Positions 47,614 through 57,262 of a stretch of DNA of 63,439 nt are shown here, in pieces. A model generated the notes under the pieces. The model was not told the origin of the DNA. It made no database searches and worked only from the letters and a program-made list of their open reading frames with translations. Both the position numbers and the translations under genes were made by a program. The DNA comes from a virus, in IMG/VR virus record IMGVR_UViG_3300036466_000234, positions 1 through 63,439 of that record; one strand, given 5' to 3'. Each line of letters begins with the position of its first letter. The first letter of the stretch is position 1.

Positions 47614-48818
47614 GTATTTCGTTATTGATGGCGGATGAGGCTAAATTCCTGTCGAGAAGGGCAATCACACAGAATATGCTACCTACCACAACTACTAGGT
47701 CGGGTGTATTCCTTATGTTGTCATCTGCAAATGATAAATGGTGTGAGTTCCAAGATTATTGCTTTAAAAATAGAGAATTAGATACAATAGATCACGATGA
47801 AAAAGGTTTTAAATTAAGAACTAAAGGTTCGGATGAAACTAAAAATCTATACTTCTATGGTAGACGACATTATCAAAATCATTGGGAATATATGGTAAAA
47901 TCCGACCCTAAATATATGATGGCGATTTCTACACATCTAAATGCAGTAGGTAATAATAGAGAGGACATATCTTTTGCTACACAGAGAGATAATTTATTCC
48001 TGTCTAAGAAAACCTCCTCATTCTTTGATATGAATGAATTGAATGATATAGGTATATTCCAATATTATAATCCACATCAATTTATCAATAATCCTAGATT
48101 TGTTATAGTAGCAGGACTTGATGTAGCAGTTTCGGGCGATATTTCGGATTTAACAATCAAAGCTATTGAGAATGGATATGGAATGGATAGAAAGTCATAC
48201 TTATTATTTCGAATGGTGATGAATCCTACTAAATCTAAACAGTCTGATTCTGTGTATAATCAAATGAAATCTGTATTTCAATGGATAAGAATCTATGGCG
48301 TGTCCGCTATCGCAATAGATGAGACAGGGGTAGGTAAGAGTGCAGGGGACTATCTCATAGAGAATATGAGAGCTGTGAGGTACACCAAACTGCACGAGAA
48401 GAACATCTTTCCTGTTGTATTTAATAACAAAAATAGATTTGAAATATTGGAGCATTATTACAATAGAATACAATCGGGATTAGAAATTATGCCACAAATT
48501 CAAGATGAGTATAAAAATGATGAACAGCTTAGAAATATGTATATCAAGAATAAAGACAAGTTTGATGAAGAATCTAATTGGATTAGATTTGTACATGAAC
48601 ATGCAAAATTTGGTAGAAATGAAATTAAAGATAGCAATGATATGATTAAGGTTGAATACAGACAGACTAATGAAAAATACTTAAATGACGACTCGGTGTT
48701 CGCATCGGCTCTTTCGTCTGCTTGTCTGTTACTTAATCCAAATGTTCACACTACAGGTGAAAAAGCTTTAACATCAAAAAGAGACAATTCTAGATTTAAA
48801 AGAAGTTGGAAGAGATAA
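47614..48818 (+). CDS. terL: Terminase large subunit, exon 2
   Basis: The 3' exon (about 401 codons). Walker B is SLLMADEAKFLSRR at its start; the RNase H-like nuclease shows VAGLDVAVSGDISDLT (Asp), AIAIDETGVGKSAGDYL and LNDDSVFASALSSAC (Asp). It translocates DNA into the prohead and makes the terminal cut. An intrinsic terminator overlaps its last codons. Confidence 0.9.
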
Positions 48819-48839
48819 TTATTCTCTTCCTCTTTTTTT
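48808..48839 (+). terminator. Intrinsic terminator after terL
   Basis: GGAAGAGA pairs with TCTCTTCC (8 bp, 7-nt loop), followed by TCTTTTTTT. It lies at the 3' end of terL, so virion genes downstream need read-through or another promoter. Confidence 0.8.
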
Positions 48840-48886
48840 GTCACTACTTAAATGGTATCTATTATGGTGAGGTGAATGAGTTGACT
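48838..48886 (+). repeat. Copy B of 49-bp diverged repeat
   Basis: Matches 43981-44029 at 39 of 49 positions. It starts in the terminator T-run and ends at the TTG start codon of the following gene. Confidence 0.65.
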
Positions 48887-49258
48887 AGTTATCATGTATT
48901 TGATGCAAAAGTAAAATTCTTCAATCACAAAATTGGGGAATGGGAATATGTGTTTATAAAAAATATATACGACTTCTACTATGATAAAGAAAGGTGTGAG
49001 TTGGCTGTCAAATATATCACAGACACAGAAATCCACATAAACTCATCTTATAAAGTGTCTAATGTCCAAGAGGAAAGTTTTTCTTGTGGCGTTATAACTA
49101 AAGAGCAATATAGAACTTATAATTTAAATCTGATGGATGATGGAATGATCTTAAAGAGGATGGAGAAGTTTTCAAATTCTAAAAGAGCTTATTCTAGCAA
49201 AAAGTTATTCAAATCAAACAAATATAGAAGAAAGAGGGGTGTGGAAGATAAAGATTAA
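48881..49258 (+). CDS. Hypothetical protein before portal
   Basis: A 125-residue protein with TTG start (MTSYHVFDAKVKFFNHKIGE), preceded by GAGGTG six bases upstream; GTG at 48872 is an alternative. It is strand-rich at first, with a basic C-terminus (SSKKLFKSNKYRRKRG). Overlaps the portal start by 20 bases. Function unknown. Confidence 0.55.
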   Translation: MTSYHVFDAKVKFFNHKIGEWEYVFIKNIYDFYYDKERCELAVKYITDTEIHINSSYKVSNVQEESFSCGVITKEQYRTYNLNLMDDGMILKRMEKFSNSKRAYSSKKLFKSNKYRRKRGVEDKD

Positions 49259-50663
49259 TGGCGAGACTCTAAGAGAAAAACCTATTCATAAATTAATTAA
49301 ATTGAACAAAGATTTGTACAATCCAGACGTATACAAGAGATTTGAAAGATTCTCTGAAAGATTTATTGATGATAAGTTATCTGATAATGAGAAATTGCCT
49401 ATTGATGCTTATTATCCTACTCAAGACTTTCACGATATTATTACAGAGTTGACAGCACAAATACCATCTGAATTTTCATCAACAGGTACTGAATCAGATT
49501 TCATTAGAAAGTCATTAATAGAAGGTTCTCATTTGAAGCAGATTCTACACAAGATATATATGGAAAACTTGTTAGGGATAAATGCCTACGTTATATTAAG
49601 ACCTAAACTATCTAGCGATGTAGATAAATTTGTTATATTTGATATGGACATTATACCATCTGAAAATGTGTGGGTTGAATATGATATATTTACAGATAAT
49701 GTAAAGAAGATAACTACCCAAGAAAAAAGAACTACATATATTAATGGCGATGAGGAAGTCAAGTATCTGTATACAAGAGTCTACACTATAGATAAGATTG
49801 AAACTTACTTTAGAGCTATATCGGGTGAAAGATTGCCAGATATGGTAGACAGAATAGAAGAGAATCCTTTTGAAAAATATGGAATGTTGCCTATCGTAGA
49901 GTTTAAAGGATATTCTGAAAATGAAAAACCTTTAGCTAGTAAATTAGTCGAGCCACAACTACAGTTAGACAACCTTAACACTAATATTGAAAATCTAATC
50001 AATATGCACTCCAATCCAGTTTATGTTATACAGAACACTATGAGAGATTGGTCAGATGCTACATTTGGTGCAGGTGAGATTGTAGGATTAGAAGGGGATG
50101 AGGAATTTAAACCCACCACTGCTGATATGCAATTACAATACTTGGATAACCATAGGAATTATAAAAGAGATGACATATATAAGACAGGCGGATTGACTAC
50201 ACCTACATTGAGAGAACGGATGTATGGTACGGATTCCTCTGCTGTTACAAAAGTGGCATCTTCTGAATTTATAGCAACTGCTAGAATTATAACAGCATAT
50301 GCTAAAAAATCACTAAATAAAATAGCAAAGTTATTGTTAGAGATAAATGGAAAAGAATTAACAGACGAATCACTCATACCACCTGTAGAAATTTTACCTT
50401 ATGACCTAGAAAAAGTATTTAATACTGGAACTTTAGGATTGAATCTTGGTCTTATAGATGATGAATGGATATGGAGTAGGTATATGCCAGAATTGTCAAA
50501 CAGAGAAAAAGAGAAAATAAGAAACTTTTTTGCAAGTAGGCAAGATTTGACAGAGGACAATACAAACGTAAATAATAATGCTTTACAAACAAAAGCAATA
50601 GGAAATAAAGAACAGTTAAATACTAGCAAGGAGGATATAGATGGAAAAGTTACAAAATCATAA
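49239..50663 (+). CDS. Portal protein (SPP1 gp6-like)
   Basis: A 474-residue portal. The layout matches SPP1 gp6-type portals: helical N-terminus, EFSSTGTESD, YIVLRPKLSS-like wing, EENPFEKYGMLPIVEFKG, then a long central helix and ENLINMHSNPVYVIQ, with the clip region near SSAVTKVASSEF. A disordered acidic tail follows. It starts at GTG inside the previous gene. It forms the dodecameric DNA gate and binds the terminase. Confidence 0.8.
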   Translation: MWKIKINGETLREKPIHKLIKLNKDLYNPDVYKRFERFSERFIDDKLSDNEKLPIDAYYPTQDFHDIITELTAQIPSEFSSTGTESDFIRKSLIEGSHLKQILHKIYMENLLGINAYVILRPKLSSDVDKFVIFDMDIIPSENVWVEYDIFTDNVKKITTQEKRTTYINGDEEVKYLYTRVYTIDKIETYFRAISGERLPDMVDRIEENPFEKYGMLPIVEFKGYSENEKPLASKLVEPQLQLDNLNTNIENLINMHSNPVYVIQNTMRDWSDATFGAGEIVGLEGDEEFKPTTADMQLQYLDNHRNYKRDDIYKTGGLTTPTLRERMYGTDSSAVTKVASSEFIATARIITAYAKKSLNKIAKLLLEINGKELTDESLIPPVEILPYDLEKVFNTGTLGLNLGLIDDEWIWSRYMPELSNREKEKIRNFFASRQDLTEDNTNVNNNALQTKAIGNKEQLNTSKEDIDGKVTKS

Positions 50664-51207
50664 ATTTTATTATCTTAATGAGGAGATAGAGGAAAAAGAA
50701 GAAGAGGTAATCGAAAAGAAAGAGGAAAAGATAGACGTAGCAACACTTGTATCTGAGGAGGTTAGAAAAACCTTAGAGCAGTTAAACATAAAAGAACAGA
50801 TTAAATTAGCTTTAGGCGAGGCAATGGAGATTAAAAAAGAGGTCAAAGAAGAAATAAAACCTAATAAAATTGAAGATTCCATTGAGTCAATTAGAAAAAA
50901 ATTAGAACTACAAGAGCAAGAAGTTATTGCTTCTAAAAAAGAAGAGGTAGTCAGAAAGTACGGAATTGACATGGAAGATTTAGAGAATTTCAAAGACGTT
51001 GCTTCTATTGAGAAGTTGATCGAAAAAGTGTCCTCTAAGGCTAAGGAAAGACTAATCAAGGATGATGGGTATATCAAAAAAGATGATAGAGATAAAATAG
51101 CAAAAGCTATGCTAACTCTGAATGAATCAGAAGAATACATCAAACTTGAGGATAAGAAAAAATCTGAAACATTATCAACGTTCAGAAATTTATTTAAAAA
51201 AAAATAA
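50641..51207 (+). CDS. Scaffold-like coiled-coil protein
   Basis: A 188-residue very acidic and helical protein (MEKLQNHKFYYLNEEIEEKE; later SIRKKLELQEQEVIASKKEE) with a basic helix at the C-terminus (STFRNLFKKK), typical of capsid scaffolding proteins that bind capsid through a basic C-terminal hook. Overlaps the portal end. Position between portal and capsid supports this. Confidence 0.7.
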   Translation: MEKLQNHKFYYLNEEIEEKEEEVIEKKEEKIDVATLVSEEVRKTLEQLNIKEQIKLALGEAMEIKKEVKEEIKPNKIEDSIESIRKKLELQEQEVIASKKEEVVRKYGIDMEDLENFKDVASIEKLIEKVSSKAKERLIKDDGYIKKDDRDKIAKAMLTLNESEEYIKLEDKKKSETLSTFRNLFKKK

Positions 51208-51221
51208 TATAGGAGGTAGAA

Positions 51222-51647
51222 ATGGCTAAGCTAAGTATAATTTCAGTTTCACATGAAGCTGGTTGGTTTGAAGGTGTTATGGGACAAGGTATACCTATCG
51301 TGTCTGCTGTAGCACTAGAAAGAGGTGAGGTAGTTACTGCTGGAGGTGCAAAAGCATCGTCTGCGGATGGTACTCTTCCACCTGTAGGATATGTTGGATT
51401 TGCAACAGGAGAGTATGCTAAAGTTGATGCAAATCAAACTTTCAGAGCAGTTAGAGATGCACTTGTGTATATGGACACTGCAAAAGCTCCAGGAACACCA
51501 ATTTATCTGTCTGATACAGCAGGAGAGCTTTCAGATGTCGCTGGTACAGTTAAGTATGTTGTTGGTTATTATGTTGCTGATTCAGTAGCCAATAAGTCTT
51601 TATCTAACATGGCTTGTCTTGTAATAAGACCGCTAATTAATGCGTAA
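51222..51647 (+). CDS. Head decoration-like protein
   Basis: A 141-residue Gly/Ala-rich beta protein (MAKLSIISVSHEAGWFEGV; PVGYVGFATGEYAKVDANQT; GTPIYLSDTAGELSDVAGTV). The pattern of a capacity-limited beta-sandwich, resembling decoration or DUF2190-type head fibre bases, and the position just before capsid suggest a capsid decoration protein. Confidence 0.6.
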   Translation: MAKLSIISVSHEAGWFEGVMGQGIPIVSAVALERGEVVTAGGAKASSADGTLPPVGYVGFATGEYAKVDANQTFRAVRDALVYMDTAKAPGTPIYLSDTAGELSDVAGTVKYVVGYYVADSVANKSLSNMACLVIRPLINA

Positions 51648-51675
51648 TTAAAATACATTGAATAAGGAGGAATAA

Positions 51676-52743
51676 ATGGCATTTAAATATTCATTATCAC
51701 ACAGAGTATTAGAAGATTTAACAGCAGATGCTCCAGTGATGCAAGAACTAGGTATGGCAACATTTAATGATCTACAAGCGTGGTTTGAGGCTTTAGATTT
51801 ATTCGAAAAGATAGACGTAATGATGATTGCAATAAATAACCTTGAAACTCTAGACCCACTATTCTCAATGGTAACTAGAAGAGGTTCGGATGCAACTCAT
51901 GTAGAAATGTACTCAAGAGCAAGCTTCAAAAAAGGTGCATGGGACACAATGGGTAAATCATTCAAACCTATACTACAAGAATTTACTATTCCATATGACG
52001 ACTACGATTGTGCTGTGGAAGTAGACAGAAAAATGTTTAAGAAAAATAAAGAAATGATAGTAGATAAAATCATATCAGATGTTTATGATGCTTATAAGAA
52101 ATTACTAAGAGGGTTAGCTTTAGATGCACTTATCACACTACCTACAGATGAATCAAAGCACACACCTTCATTTTGGAGAGACACTTCTGCATTTGCTACA
52201 GCTAACCAACTAGTTCCATATCCAAATGGGCTTAAAACATTCACTAATGCTGAAACTCACTACATCGGTAAGACAGCAATGGATGACCAAATCATCAAAG
52301 AAATAACTAAAAAAGTAAGATCGAAAGGTTACGGTAGAAATGGACTCGTAGTTGTTGCCAATGAAAATACTTGGTCTGACTATGAAGATCAATTCACGTA
52401 TGATGAAGTTAGAAAGAATGAGCTTATTGAAGTTTCTAGTGAGTTTGCTCCAAAAATTGGTAGCACGACTTATGTAACAATACCAGAAACTGACTTTCCA
52501 GATAACTATGTTCTTTGCTTTGACCCTACAGTATTCTTCTTATATCACAAAGAAGCAGAAAAGGAAGATATGAGAGGACTTATCAGAGAGTTTAACAACT
52601 TTGAAGTAGTTAGAACAAACAATAGAGCCGAATTTATGGTATATGAAACAGGAATGGGTATAGTTGAAAAAGGTGCAGGTGCAGTAATGTACATCGGTAA
52701 TGCAACTTACCAAAATCCAGACCTATCTACAATACTAGGCTAA
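51676..52743 (+). CDS. Major capsid protein (HK97 fold)
   Basis: A 355-residue protein (MAFKYSLSHRVLEDLTADAP). Predicted long E-loop and spine helix, FKPILQEFTIPYDDYDCAVE and the P-domain region NNLVVVANENTWSD-like segment. Length, position after scaffold and strong AAGGAGGAATAA site all fit the major capsid protein. An intrinsic terminator follows at once. Confidence 0.82.
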   Translation: MAFKYSLSHRVLEDLTADAPVMQELGMATFNDLQAWFEALDLFEKIDVMMIAINNLETLDPLFSMVTRRGSDATHVEMYSRASFKKGAWDTMGKSFKPILQEFTIPYDDYDCAVEVDRKMFKKNKEMIVDKIISDVYDAYKKLLRGLALDALITLPTDESKHTPSFWRDTSAFATANQLVPYPNGLKTFTNAETHYIGKTAMDDQIIKEITKKVRSKGYGRNGLVVVANENTWSDYEDQFTYDEVRKNELIEVSSEFAPKIGSTTYVTIPETDFPDNYVLCFDPTVFFLYHKEAEKEDMRGLIREFNNFEVVRTNNRAEFMVYETGMGIVEKGAGAVMYIGNATYQNPDLSTILG

Positions 52744-52751
52744 CATAATAA

Positions 52752-52781
52752 GGGGAGGAGTTTTCTCCTTCCCTAATTTTT
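52752..52781 (+). terminator. Intrinsic terminator after capsid gene
   Basis: GGGGAGGAG pairs with CTCCTTCCC (9 bp with one G-U, TTTT loop), then TAATTTTT. Such a partial stop after the capsid gene raises its mRNA relative to downstream genes. Confidence 0.85.
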
Positions 52782-52791
52782 AGGAGGATAT

Positions 52792-53508
52792 ATGGCAAGA
52801 AAAGATGACCTTATTGCAGAGGCTACTAAACTAGGTATAGAAATGGATGGTAGTGAAACTATTGCAATATTAGAAGAAAAAATAAAGGCGACAGAAGAGG
52901 ATGTTGCCAATCTCCCCTTTGAAATATTGGTAGATAAGATTGGTGAATTTCAGTCTGAGATAGATAAAAAAGAATCTAGAAATAAAACTCTAGAGCAATT
53001 AAATAAGAATAGAAGTGCTGAAATAGAAGTTATAAAAAAGAAAACTGTACTAAAGCAATCAGATGAAGAGAAGTCTGAAATAAAAGAAAAGAATAAAATA
53101 ATCAATGAAAATAATAGACAAATATCTAAGAATATGTCTGAAATAATGGATTTGAAATCTAAAATTGATGAGTTGGATAGAGAAAGGTCTTTAAGAATTC
53201 CAGAGATAGTAAATTCGTATGCTATTGAATATATAAAGGCTAAGTGTTCGAAAGAATATATTTGTGATGAAATAATCTCAAAAATAACTGAACTTAGAGA
53301 AGAGCAAGAGAGATTGGAATTGATAGAAATAGAAAAGAGGAATGAATTAAATTCCGTCTTAGCTAAATACAATGTAGGGGATATCTCTGCTGATATGCTT
53401 AGATTAGAAGCTGACTTAGATATTAATAAATCTAATTTAAGTCAAAAGTTAAGAAGTTATGTTAGAGCCTACTCTAAGAAGATAACTCAATTTAGAAAAA
53501 AAGTATAG
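52792..53508 (+). CDS. Coiled-coil structural protein
   Basis: A 238-residue protein whose N-terminus (MARKDDLIAEATKLGIEMDG) resembles a HeH/SAP-like helix pair seen at the start of phage head proteins. The remainder is a long charged coiled coil (MSEIMDLKSKIDELDRERSL). It follows the capsid gene and may be an adaptor or internal head protein. Function unproven. Confidence 0.55.
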   Translation: MARKDDLIAEATKLGIEMDGSETIAILEEKIKATEEDVANLPFEILVDKIGEFQSEIDKKESRNKTLEQLNKNRSAEIEVIKKKTVLKQSDEEKSEIKEKNKIINENNRQISKNMSEIMDLKSKIDELDRERSLRIPEIVNSYAIEYIKAKCSKEYICDEIISKITELREEQERLELIEIEKRNELNSVLAKYNVGDISADMLRLEADLDINKSNLSQKLRSYVRAYSKKITQFRKKV

Positions 53509-53518
53509 GAGGTGTTAA

Positions 53519-53743
53519 ATGGCTAGGACTGTTGAAGAGATACAGTTGAATATTGAAGAAATAAAAATAGCAATAGCCTCTCCATTACAAAGTGTAAAGA
53601 TAGATGACATGCAAAAGACCTTCAAAGGTGCAACTGAGCTATATGAGGCTCTGAGGATGCTAGAAAGGGAATTGTTAGAGGTCGAAACTGGAGAAAAGCC
53701 TAAGAAGTTTTTTTCTAGTAAAAGGCGTGGGTTTAATGGATAG
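53519..53743 (+). CDS. Small connector-region protein
   Basis: A 74-residue helical protein (MARTVEEIQLNIEEIKIAIA), position typical of small head-tail region proteins. Ends in a basic FFSSKRRGFNG. Overlaps the next gene. Function unknown. Confidence 0.5.
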   Translation: MARTVEEIQLNIEEIKIAIASPLQSVKIDDMQKTFKGATELYEALRMLERELLEVETGEKPKKFFSSKRRGFNG

Positions 53744-54167
53744 TGTTACAGTTGAGATTACAGATGACCAAAGCAAGTTAAACGAAATATTAGCTATGGG
53801 AGATATTGTTGAAATTGAAATAGCCACAGGGTTGTTTAGAGATTTAGACCCCGAAGCTACTCTAAAGGGAATTTATAATGAATTGCCTAATCCTAGAGTG
53901 CCATCAAGACCATTTGTAGAACCTACCTATATTGACAATGAGAAATGGATGCAAAGACAAGTCATTGCTAACTTAAAAAGAGGGAATGACCCTAATATAT
54001 TCATGGTAGATATGATGAATCAGATGGTAGACAAAATCAAACATAGAATTAATATGGGTAGATTTGTAAAGCTTGCAGATTCTACGATTGCTAAAAAGGG
54101 TCATGCTTTACCACTCAAAGACACTATGGAAATGTATAACGCTATCAAATCTAGGAGGTTGAAATAA
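53736..54167 (+). CDS. Head-tail joining / virion morphogenesis protein
   Basis: A 143-residue protein. RVPSRPFVEPTYIDNEKWMQ and KKGHALPLKDTMEMYNAIKS resemble the RPFL...W and PL-DTG-L-SI motifs of Mu gpG / HK97 gp10-like neck proteins. The order after capsid supports a head completion or tail terminator role. Start ATG follows GGCGTGGG. Confidence 0.6.
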   Translation: MDSVTVEITDDQSKLNEILAMGDIVEIEIATGLFRDLDPEATLKGIYNELPNPRVPSRPFVEPTYIDNEKWMQRQVIANLKRGNDPNIFMVDMMNQMVDKIKHRINMGRFVKLADSTIAKKGHALPLKDTMEMYNAIKSRRLK

Positions 54168-54511
54168 TGGAATTTAATATGGCAACTTTACTAGATGAGA
54201 CTAAGGTTGGATATACTATATATAGAAGTTCTCAATCAATAGTAAGCGGTATCCCTGTCAATGTAGATTCAAGTTTCACCACATATTTAACTGTTACCAA
54301 TGCAAAAAAAGAAGATATGGATAGTGTTGGAATTGGAAATTCATTGGGAGGATTATTAAAAATTAGAATATTAGACAAAGAGGAAAATCAAATTGGGATT
54401 GGAGACAAGTTTGACTTTGATGGTGATAGATATGAAATCACTAGAAAAAGACCATACCAAAATGGACTGACCGACTTTAGAATATTCTATGCTGGACTAG
54501 AGGTGAGTTAA
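54167..54511 (+). CDS. Neck/connector protein
   Basis: A 114-residue strand-rich protein (MEFNMATLLDETKVGYTIYR) with AGGAGGTTGAAATA site. RILDKEENQIGIGDKFDFDG fits a small head-completion or stopper barrel. The assignment is by position only; its ATG and the next are contiguous. Confidence 0.45.
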   Translation: MEFNMATLLDETKVGYTIYRSSQSIVSGIPVNVDSSFTTYLTVTNAKKEDMDSVGIGNSLGGLLKIRILDKEENQIGIGDKFDFDGDRYEITRKRPYQNGLTDFRIFYAGLEVS

Positions 54512-55038
54512 TGATAGATATAAATGAACTTAGCGTAAACTTTTACAATGAATTAGTAGACAAGGTTGGAATTTCAGACACTCAAATATTAGCCGAACAC
54601 ACCCTTTATAGTATAAAACAAGAAAATCTATCCTTTCCTAGAATCATTCATGGCGTAGTGGGTTATTCTGATAATGAATATAATTATGCAAGTGATTATG
54701 AGTATAGGGATGACTTAGACCTTTTAGAAAGACAAATTGAGATCATTCCTAGAGTTGTATATAGATTTAGTATATTTGCAGACAAAGATTCATCTTCTAA
54801 AATTTTCAATACAATTAATAAGATTCATAGATATTATTCTAATGATTATATAAAGCATTTAAATGGTGACATAGAAGTGGTGAGTTTATCTAGAATATTT
54901 CAAAGTATGATTGAAGAAAATGACAGAGCTGTGGTTGGTTGGTATTTCTCTATAGACTTCAACACTAGTGACATATTAATCTCTCAAACAGATTATGCAA
55001 CTTCGATTGATGGAATAAACTTAAATATAAATAATTAA
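54511..55038 (+). CDS. Putative tail terminator protein
   Basis: A 175-residue protein (MIDINELSVNFYNELVDKVG). A strand-rich middle (RQIEIIPRVVYRFSIFADKD) and helical part (IFNTINKIHRYYSND) correspond to neck-terminator proteins that cap tail tubes in this gene order, just before the sheath. Functional evidence is positional. Confidence 0.5.
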   Translation: MIDINELSVNFYNELVDKVGISDTQILAEHTLYSIKQENLSFPRIIHGVVGYSDNEYNYASDYEYRDDLDLLERQIEIIPRVVYRFSIFADKDSSSKIFNTINKIHRYYSNDYIKHLNGDIEVVSLSRIFQSMIEENDRAVVGWYFSIDFNTSDILISQTDYATSIDGINLNINN

Positions 55039-55052
55039 TAAGGGAGGAATAA

Positions 55053-56042
55053 ATGGCAGAAATAATCAAAATCAGTTTTGAGGATAGAACTACAGCTATT
55101 AGCCAAGTTGGTCTAAACAAAATACTGGTGTTTACGAAAGAAAAAGACATTGCCTATTCTGAGGGTGATGAAATGGCAACATTCTCATCTCTAGTATCAT
55201 CGGATGAGGCTTATAAATCCATATCAGCTATTTTAGCACAAGAAAGTCAAACTGTAGCACTATTCGGAGATTTAGAAACTTTAGATGTAGCAGGCTCTTT
55301 AGATACAGTAGCAGGAAGAGATTTCTTCTTTGTAGTACCTGTAGGGTTTACAACAGCAGAACTTATCTCAATCTCAACTTGGTGTGCTTCTAATGATAGA
55401 ATGTGTATATGTACACCTGCATACGACACTACTGTAGCAAATATAATATCAATGGCTCAAGGCATGGCTACAGAAAATACAGGAGTGTTTGCTCATAGAG
55501 GAACTGAGGCTAGGGCACAAGTATATCTAGCGAGTGGAATTTGTGGTTTAATGGCTCCAAAAGATGCAGGTTCGGCTACATGGGCTTTAAAAACTCCAGA
55601 TACTATAGTTGTGAATGAATACGATGGGGCAGACGAAACTTTACTACTAGCAGATTCTGTTAATATATTCACAGAAGAGTATGGTAGAGGTATAACTCAA
55701 CAAGGAACTGCTACAAATGGTGGCTACCTTGATATAACTAGAGCTAAATACTGGCTAAAATATAGACTTCAAGAAGAGCTTGCACTTCTATTTATGAATA
55801 GAGATAAAGTTCCATTTACTGCTATAGGACAAGGGTTGATTGCAAATGCAATCCAAACTGTCATAAATGTGGCGGACACTATGGGAATTCTAGTAGCGGA
55901 AGAAACTACTATAACAGTTCCATCGCCAGACGACCTTTTAACTAATGACAAAGCAAACAGAAAGTGGACTGGAATAGAAGTGGATGCGACTATACAGGGA
56001 GCTGTTCATAGCGTAGAAATCAGCTTTATACTATCGTTATAA
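55053..56042 (+). CDS. Tail sheath protein (DUF3383-like)
   Basis: A 329-residue protein. RTTAISQVGLNKILVFTKEK, a FFFVVPVGFTTAE block, then a Gly/Ala-rich region and C-terminal SVEISFILSL closing strand match compact DUF3383-type sheath proteins of contractile tails. It precedes a DUF3277-like tube gene, the usual pair. It sets the morphology as myovirus. AAGGGAGGAATAA start. Confidence 0.8.
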   Translation: MAEIIKISFEDRTTAISQVGLNKILVFTKEKDIAYSEGDEMATFSSLVSSDEAYKSISAILAQESQTVALFGDLETLDVAGSLDTVAGRDFFFVVPVGFTTAELISISTWCASNDRMCICTPAYDTTVANIISMAQGMATENTGVFAHRGTEARAQVYLASGICGLMAPKDAGSATWALKTPDTIVVNEYDGADETLLLADSVNIFTEEYGRGITQQGTATNGGYLDITRAKYWLKYRLQEELALLFMNRDKVPFTAIGQGLIANAIQTVINVADTMGILVAEETTITVPSPDDLLTNDKANRKWTGIEVDATIQGAVHSVEISFILSL

Positions 56043-56079
56043 TCAATGAATACAACAAGTAATGGAGGTGTTTTAAAAA

Positions 56080-56478
56080 TTGGCTAAAAATTATAATCCA
56101 AAAGAGATACTTTGCATAGTGAGTGGGTTACAAATAGAGGGATTCGGAACTGACACATTCGTAGAGTGTGCATTTGTAGAAGATAAGAACACATTGACAG
56201 TTTCAAATGATGGAATGGGAACTTTTAACGAAAATCCAAATGAAAGTGGAACTATAAAGTTTACATTAATGCACAACTCGGATTCAGTTGAAGTTTTAAG
56301 TGCATTGGCATTACAAAATAAAATACCATACGAGATTGCAATATTTGACCCCAATACATTAAATGGTAAAGCATTGGGAATAAATTGTAAACTAAAGAAA
56401 AAGCCAGACTTCACTAGAGCAAAAGAAGTCGGAACGGTAGAGTTTGAATACATATGTGAAAAACTAAGAATGTATTAA
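56080..56478 (+). CDS. Tail tube protein (DUF3277-like)
   Basis: A 132-residue protein with TTG start behind AATGGAGGTG. NPKEILCIVSGLQIEGFGTD and TVSNDGMGTFNENPNESGTI, then FTRAKEVGTVEFEYICEKL, resemble DUF3277-type phage tube proteins. Directly follows the sheath. It forms the inner tube for DNA passage. Confidence 0.78.
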   Translation: MAKNYNPKEILCIVSGLQIEGFGTDTFVECAFVEDKNTLTVSNDGMGTFNENPNESGTIKFTLMHNSDSVEVLSALALQNKIPYEIAIFDPNTLNGKALGINCKLKKKPDFTRAKEVGTVEFEYICEKLRMY

Positions 56479-56501
56479 AAAGGATGGAGGATATATAGAA
56501 T

Positions 56502-57032
56502 ATGGGAGTAGTTGCAAAATTAAAACTTAATGAGAAAAAGTATATGGACTTCATGGTGGGTACAAGCGAGCTTGCCATGAGAATCCCATCTACAAGAGAA
56601 ATAATTAAAATGGAATCAAAAAATACAACTCTAGATGGTGGAGTAGACATAGCTGGATATATAGGGGATATATGCAAGCTTATAATACCTCAAAATGATA
56701 TAAACAGCATCTGCAAAGTCCCATCTGAAATAGATATTGCAATAGGTGAAAGAAATATTACACTCAAAGGAATAACAGCAGAAAAGTCTTTACAAATAAT
56801 AGCTGAGTCGGCTAAGATTGAAAAAGACCCAAAAGATCCTTCAAATGTAATTCTAAGGCCTAATACAGAGGGTATGATAGACTCTATACTGGCTCTTTCA
56901 GAAGAGAAAATAGATATAGATGATCTAAAGTATAAAGAAGTTATGCAGATACCAGATCTCTTTCAAGAGAAGATTGAGGTGAGTACACTTATGGATGTGT
57001 ACAACTTCTTTCAAGAAAATTTCCAAGCCTAA
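56502..57032 (+). CDS. Tail assembly chaperone, first frame
   Basis: A 176-residue protein (MGVVAKLKLNEKKYMDFMVG). Its position between tube and tape-measure genes is that of the chaperone (gpG-like). The end overlaps a second frame at 56995-57237, which could be reached by a +1 or -2 frameshift near GAAAATTTCC (57017-57026). Confidence 0.6.
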   Translation: MGVVAKLKLNEKKYMDFMVGTSELAMRIPSTREIIKMESKNTTLDGGVDIAGYIGDICKLIIPQNDINSICKVPSEIDIAIGERNITLKGITAEKSLQIIAESAKIEKDPKDPSNVILRPNTEGMIDSILALSEEKIDIDDLKYKEVMQIPDLFQEKIEVSTLMDVYNFFQENFQA

Positions 57033-57237
57033 GTATACCTTAAAAAATGGTTATGGTCAAGAGATTATTGATATTGATAGGTATAAGCACAATCTCAACA
57101 ATTCACCAGAGGAATTGATTATATATAGAGTTGGGGAGGCGTTTGGTTTAGACAAAGCTAATGAAATGTCTCCCGATGAATTATATGAAGCCTTTGCATA
57201 CATATTAATAACAAATGATAATAAGACAACAGAATAA
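56995..57237 (+). CDS. Tail chaperone, second frame (gpGT-like extension)
   Basis: An 80-residue frame (NGYGQEIIDIDRYKHNLNNS then EAFGLDKANEMSPDELYEAF) that overlaps the previous gene. The independent ATG at 56995 lacks a good ribosome site (GAGGTGAG is about 11 bases away), so it is more likely made as a fusion by programmed frameshifting, as in many phages before the tape measure. Confidence 0.55.
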   Translation: MCTTSFKKISKPKYTLKNGYGQEIIDIDRYKHNLNNSPEELIIYRVGEAFGLDKANEMSPDELYEAFAYILITNDNKTTE

Positions 57238-57262
57238 AGGGCAGAGATGCCCTTATTTTTTT
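57237..57262 (+). terminator. Intrinsic terminator
   Basis: AAGGGCA pairs with TGCCCTT (7 bp, GAGA loop), followed by ATTTTTTT. Lies between chaperone and tape-measure genes. Confidence 0.8.
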
